Below are positions 6,585 to 7,778 of a DNA stretch of 7,778 nucleotides, one piece after another. The stretch spans positions 1 through 7,778 of the forward strand of contig JBIOYL010000371.1 of NCBI GenBank assembly GCA_044870185.1. The letters are read 5' to 3'. Under the pieces are notes generated by a model. It saw only the letters and a list, made by a program, of their open reading frames with translations. It did no database searches and was not told the origin of the DNA. Position 1 is the stretch's first letter, and each line of letters opens with the position of its first letter. Source of the stretch: JBIOYL01 sp044870185 (GTDB lineage Bacteria > Actinomycetota > CALGFH01). The position numbers were made by a program, and so were the translations under genes.

Positions 6585-6953
6585 CTAGGAGGCGCGCCCG
6601 GCCAGCCCCTGGCGGGCGGTCGCCACCAGGGCGGCGAAGGCGCCCTGGTCGGTGACGGCGAGGTCGGCCAGCACCTTGCGGTCGACCTCGACACCGGCGT
6701 GGCGCAGCCCGGCGATGAAGCGGTTGTAGGTCAGGCCCTCGGCCCGGGCGGCCGCGTTGATGCGGGCGATCCACAGGGCGCGGAAGTCGCCCTTGCGGGC
6801 GCGCCGGTCGCGGTAGGCGTAGCGCAGGGAGTGCATCACCTGCTCGTTGGCGGCCCGGACGTGGCGGCTGCGGCTGCCGCGGTAGCCCTTGGCCAGCTCC
6901 ATGGTCGTGCGCTTGGCCTTGGCGCCGTGCACGGCTCGTTTCACTCTCGCCAT
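6585..6953 (-). CDS. rplT: 50S ribosomal protein L20
   Basis: L20 binds 23S rRNA domain II early in large-subunit assembly. In several bacteria it also represses its own operon by binding mRNA. The 122 residues show the family signature throughout: MARVKRAVHGAKAKR, then ELAKGYRGSRSRHVRAANEQ and MHSLRYAYRDRRARKGDFR, then LWIARINAAARAEGLTYNRF. The C-terminal globular half ends in a short GLAGRAS tail. ATG 6953 follows AGGGAG at a 7-base spacing. The gene sits 73 bp after rpmI, and the methyltransferase follows after 20 bp. A strong hairpin stands directly before its ribosome binding site, which hints at translational control. Confidence 0.97.
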   Translation of the reverse strand: MARVKRAVHGAKAKRTTMELAKGYRGSRSRHVRAANEQVMHSLRYAYRDRRARKGDFRALWIARINAAARAEGLTYNRFIAGLRHAGVEVDRKVLADLAVTDQGAFAALVATARQGLAGRAS

Positions 6954-6960
6954 CGAACAT

Positions 6961-6966
6961 CTCCCT
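6961..6966 (-). promoter_or_regulatory. Ribosome binding site of rplT
   Basis: AGGGAG lies seven bases before ATG 6953. Only one base separates it from the 3' arm of the hairpin at 6968-6987, so ribosome access could be affected by that structure or by a protein bound to it. Confidence 0.65.
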
Positions 6967-6967
6967 T

Positions 6968-6987
6968 CGCGGCCCTTCAGGGCCGCG
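6968..6987 (-). promoter_or_regulatory. Perfect 8-bp hairpin next to the rplT ribosome binding site
   Basis: In the mRNA sense the stem arms are CGCGGCCC and GGGCCGCG around the tetraloop TGAA. The stem is entirely G-C. No U-run follows, so it is not a standard terminator. Its place in the L35-L20 gap suggests translational control, an RNA-processing site or protection of the downstream mRNA. The role is inferred; the pairing is seen. Confidence 0.5.
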
Positions 6988-7001
6988 TCTTCGATCCCTG
7001 C

Positions 7002-7018
7002 CCGGCGGGCGCCGCCGG
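7002..7018 (-). promoter_or_regulatory. Second GC hairpin, just after the rpmI stop
   Basis: CCGGCGG and CCGCCGG form a perfect 7-bp stem with a 3-base loop, eight bases after the rpmI stop codon. It could end or slow transcription partially, or protect the upstream mRNA from 3' decay. In such GC-rich DNA a stem of this length is weaker evidence than the one at 6968-6987. Confidence 0.35.
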
Positions 7019-7026
7019 CGGCCGGG

Positions 7027-7221
7027 TCAGCGTCCGAGCATGCGGCGGACGCCGCGCCGGTCGCCCTTGGCGATCTCGGCCTCCCGGCCCAGGCGCCGCT
7101 TGGTGCCGGCCGACTTCTTCTCCAGCATGTGGTTCAGCTTGGTGTGACGGCGCACCAGCTTGCCGTTCTTGGTCACCCCGAAGCGGCTGGCCGCTCCACG
7201 GTGGGTCTTCATCTTGGGCAC
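7027..7221 (-). CDS. rpmI: 50S ribosomal protein L35
   Basis: A small basic protein of the large ribosomal subunit, 64 residues, the normal length for L35. The N-terminus MPKMKTHRGAASRF is diagnostic. It continues TKNGKLVRRHTKLNHMLEKK and then the Arg/Lys-rich RRLGREAEI, ending VRRMLGR. The start is a GTG (7221) five bases after GGAG (7227-7230). The ATG three codons later would remove the conserved MPK. It stands 47 bp after infC and before rplT, the standard infC-rpmI-rplT order, and is probably cotranscribed with both. Confidence 0.97.
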   Translation of the reverse strand: MPKMKTHRGAASRFGVTKNGKLVRRHTKLNHMLEKKSAGTKRRLGREAEIAKGDRRGVRRMLGR

Positions 7222-7268
7222 GAACGCTCCAGTCGGCTCGATCGAGGGGAGGGCGGGCCGGGGCGAGG

Positions 7269-7778
7269 TCAGCTCGCCTTCTTGCGCGGCGAGAACACCG
7301 CGATCATGTTGCGGCCGTCCTGGCGGGCCGGGCTGTCGACCTGGGCGAGCTCGGCGATGTCGGTGGCCAGCCGCTCCAGCAGCCGGCGGCCCAGCTCGGT
7401 GTGGGCCATCTCGCGGCCGCGGAACATGATCGTCACCTTGACCTTGTGCCCCTGCTTGAGGAACCGCTCGATGTGGCCCTTCTTGGTCTCGTAGTCATGC
7501 TGGTCGATCTTGGGCCGCATCTTCATTTCCTTCAGCACCACGAGGCTCTGCTTCCGCCGCGCCTCCTTGGCCTTGATGGCCTGCTCGTACTTGAACTTCG
7601 AGTAGTCCATCAGCTTGACGACCGGCGGCCGGGCAAGCGGGGCGACCTCGACCAGGTCGAGGTCGGCGTCCTGGGCCAGACGGTGGGCGGATGGGGTGTC
7701 CATGACGCCGAGCTGCTCGCCACCGGCACCCACGACACGGACCTGCGGGGCGCGGATCCGGTCGTTGATTCTGGGCTC
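7269..7778 (-). CDS. infC: Translation initiation factor IF-3, partial at N-terminus
   Basis: IF-3 binds the 30S subunit, keeps it apart from 50S and checks the start codon-initiator tRNA pairing. The window holds 169 residues, beginning EPRINDRIRAPQVRVVG. Other IF-3 proteins start only a few residues before this, so the start codon lies just beyond the right edge. The N-terminal domain (visible residues 1-75) has DLVEVAP and the signature PPVVKLMDYSKFKYE. A basic linker helix follows, and the C-terminal domain (about 80-165) has KEMKMRP, HDYETKKGHIERFL and KVTIMFRGREM. It ends VFSPRKKAS. PPVVK carries Val where many members have Cys, which is a mild variant. In many bacteria infC uses a rare start codon for autoregulation; that codon cannot be seen here. 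Confidence 0.96.
   Translation of the reverse strand, partial: EPRINDRIRAPQVRVVGAGGEQLGVMDTPSAHRLAQDADLDLVEVAPLARPPVVKLMDYSKFKYEQAIKAKEARRKQSLVVLKEMKMRPKIDQHDYETKKGHIERFLKQGHKVKVTIMFRGREMAHTELGRRLLERLATDIAELAQVDSPARQDGRNMIAVFSPRKKAS

Noticed and set aside
4368..6655. Plus-strand open frames of 400-500 codons opposite the kinase and methyltransferase
   Set aside because: They overlap one another and two confidently identified minus-strand genes; the absence of stops is explained by high GC.
6565..6960. Upstream extension of the methyltransferase frame to 432 residues
   Set aside because: The extension lies entirely in another frame of rplT; SpoU homology begins at KQISSPNN right after GTG 6564.
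7237..7246. 10-bp palindrome CTCGATCGAG in the infC-rpmI gap as an operator
   Set aside because: It is a single short palindrome with no second copy or promoter around it, so there is not enough support for a binding site.

Overview
The window is very GC-rich, and every supportable gene lies on the minus strand. The order from right to left is infC, rpmI, rplT, a SpoU/TrmH-family RNA methyltransferase, a soluble PAS histidine kinase, pheS, pheT and an ArgJ-like gene. The GC content, the GTG and TTG starts and this gene order fit a high-GC actinobacterium (Actinomycetota). From memory, Streptomyces has the same infC-rpmI-rplT-methylase-sensor kinase-pheS-pheT order. I cannot name a genus.

Region by region: 7269-7778 holds infC, cut by the right edge and lacking only its first few codons. 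rpmI (7027-7221) and rplT (6585-6953) follow, with two strong GC hairpins between them; one abuts the rplT ribosome binding site. The methyltransferase (5662-6564) begins 20 bp after rplT and has an Ala/Pro-rich tail built on short DNA repeats. The kinase (4611-5669) begins at a TTG inside the methyltransferase stop region, so the two are probably translationally coupled. A 138 bp gap with a GC hairpin precedes pheS (3421-4472) and pheT (972-3395), the two subunits of phenylalanyl-tRNA synthetase. As given, pheS carries a one-base deletion near 4017 that splits it into two frames. Leftmost (1-904) is an ArgJ-like protein, cut by the left edge.

The genes form a translation cluster: initiation factor 3, ribosomal proteins L35 and L20, an RNA 2'-O-methyltransferase and tRNA-Phe charging. 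The outliers are the orphan kinase inside the cluster and the ArgJ-like protein after it. That protein keeps the ArgJ fold signature and the self-cleavage Lys/Thr, but it has lost the STND loop and the Glu that the family uses for acetyl transfer. I found no CRISPR array, mobile element, tRNA or defence system. The ArgJ-like gene is the best candidate for something undescribed. No gap between genes exceeds 138 bp.
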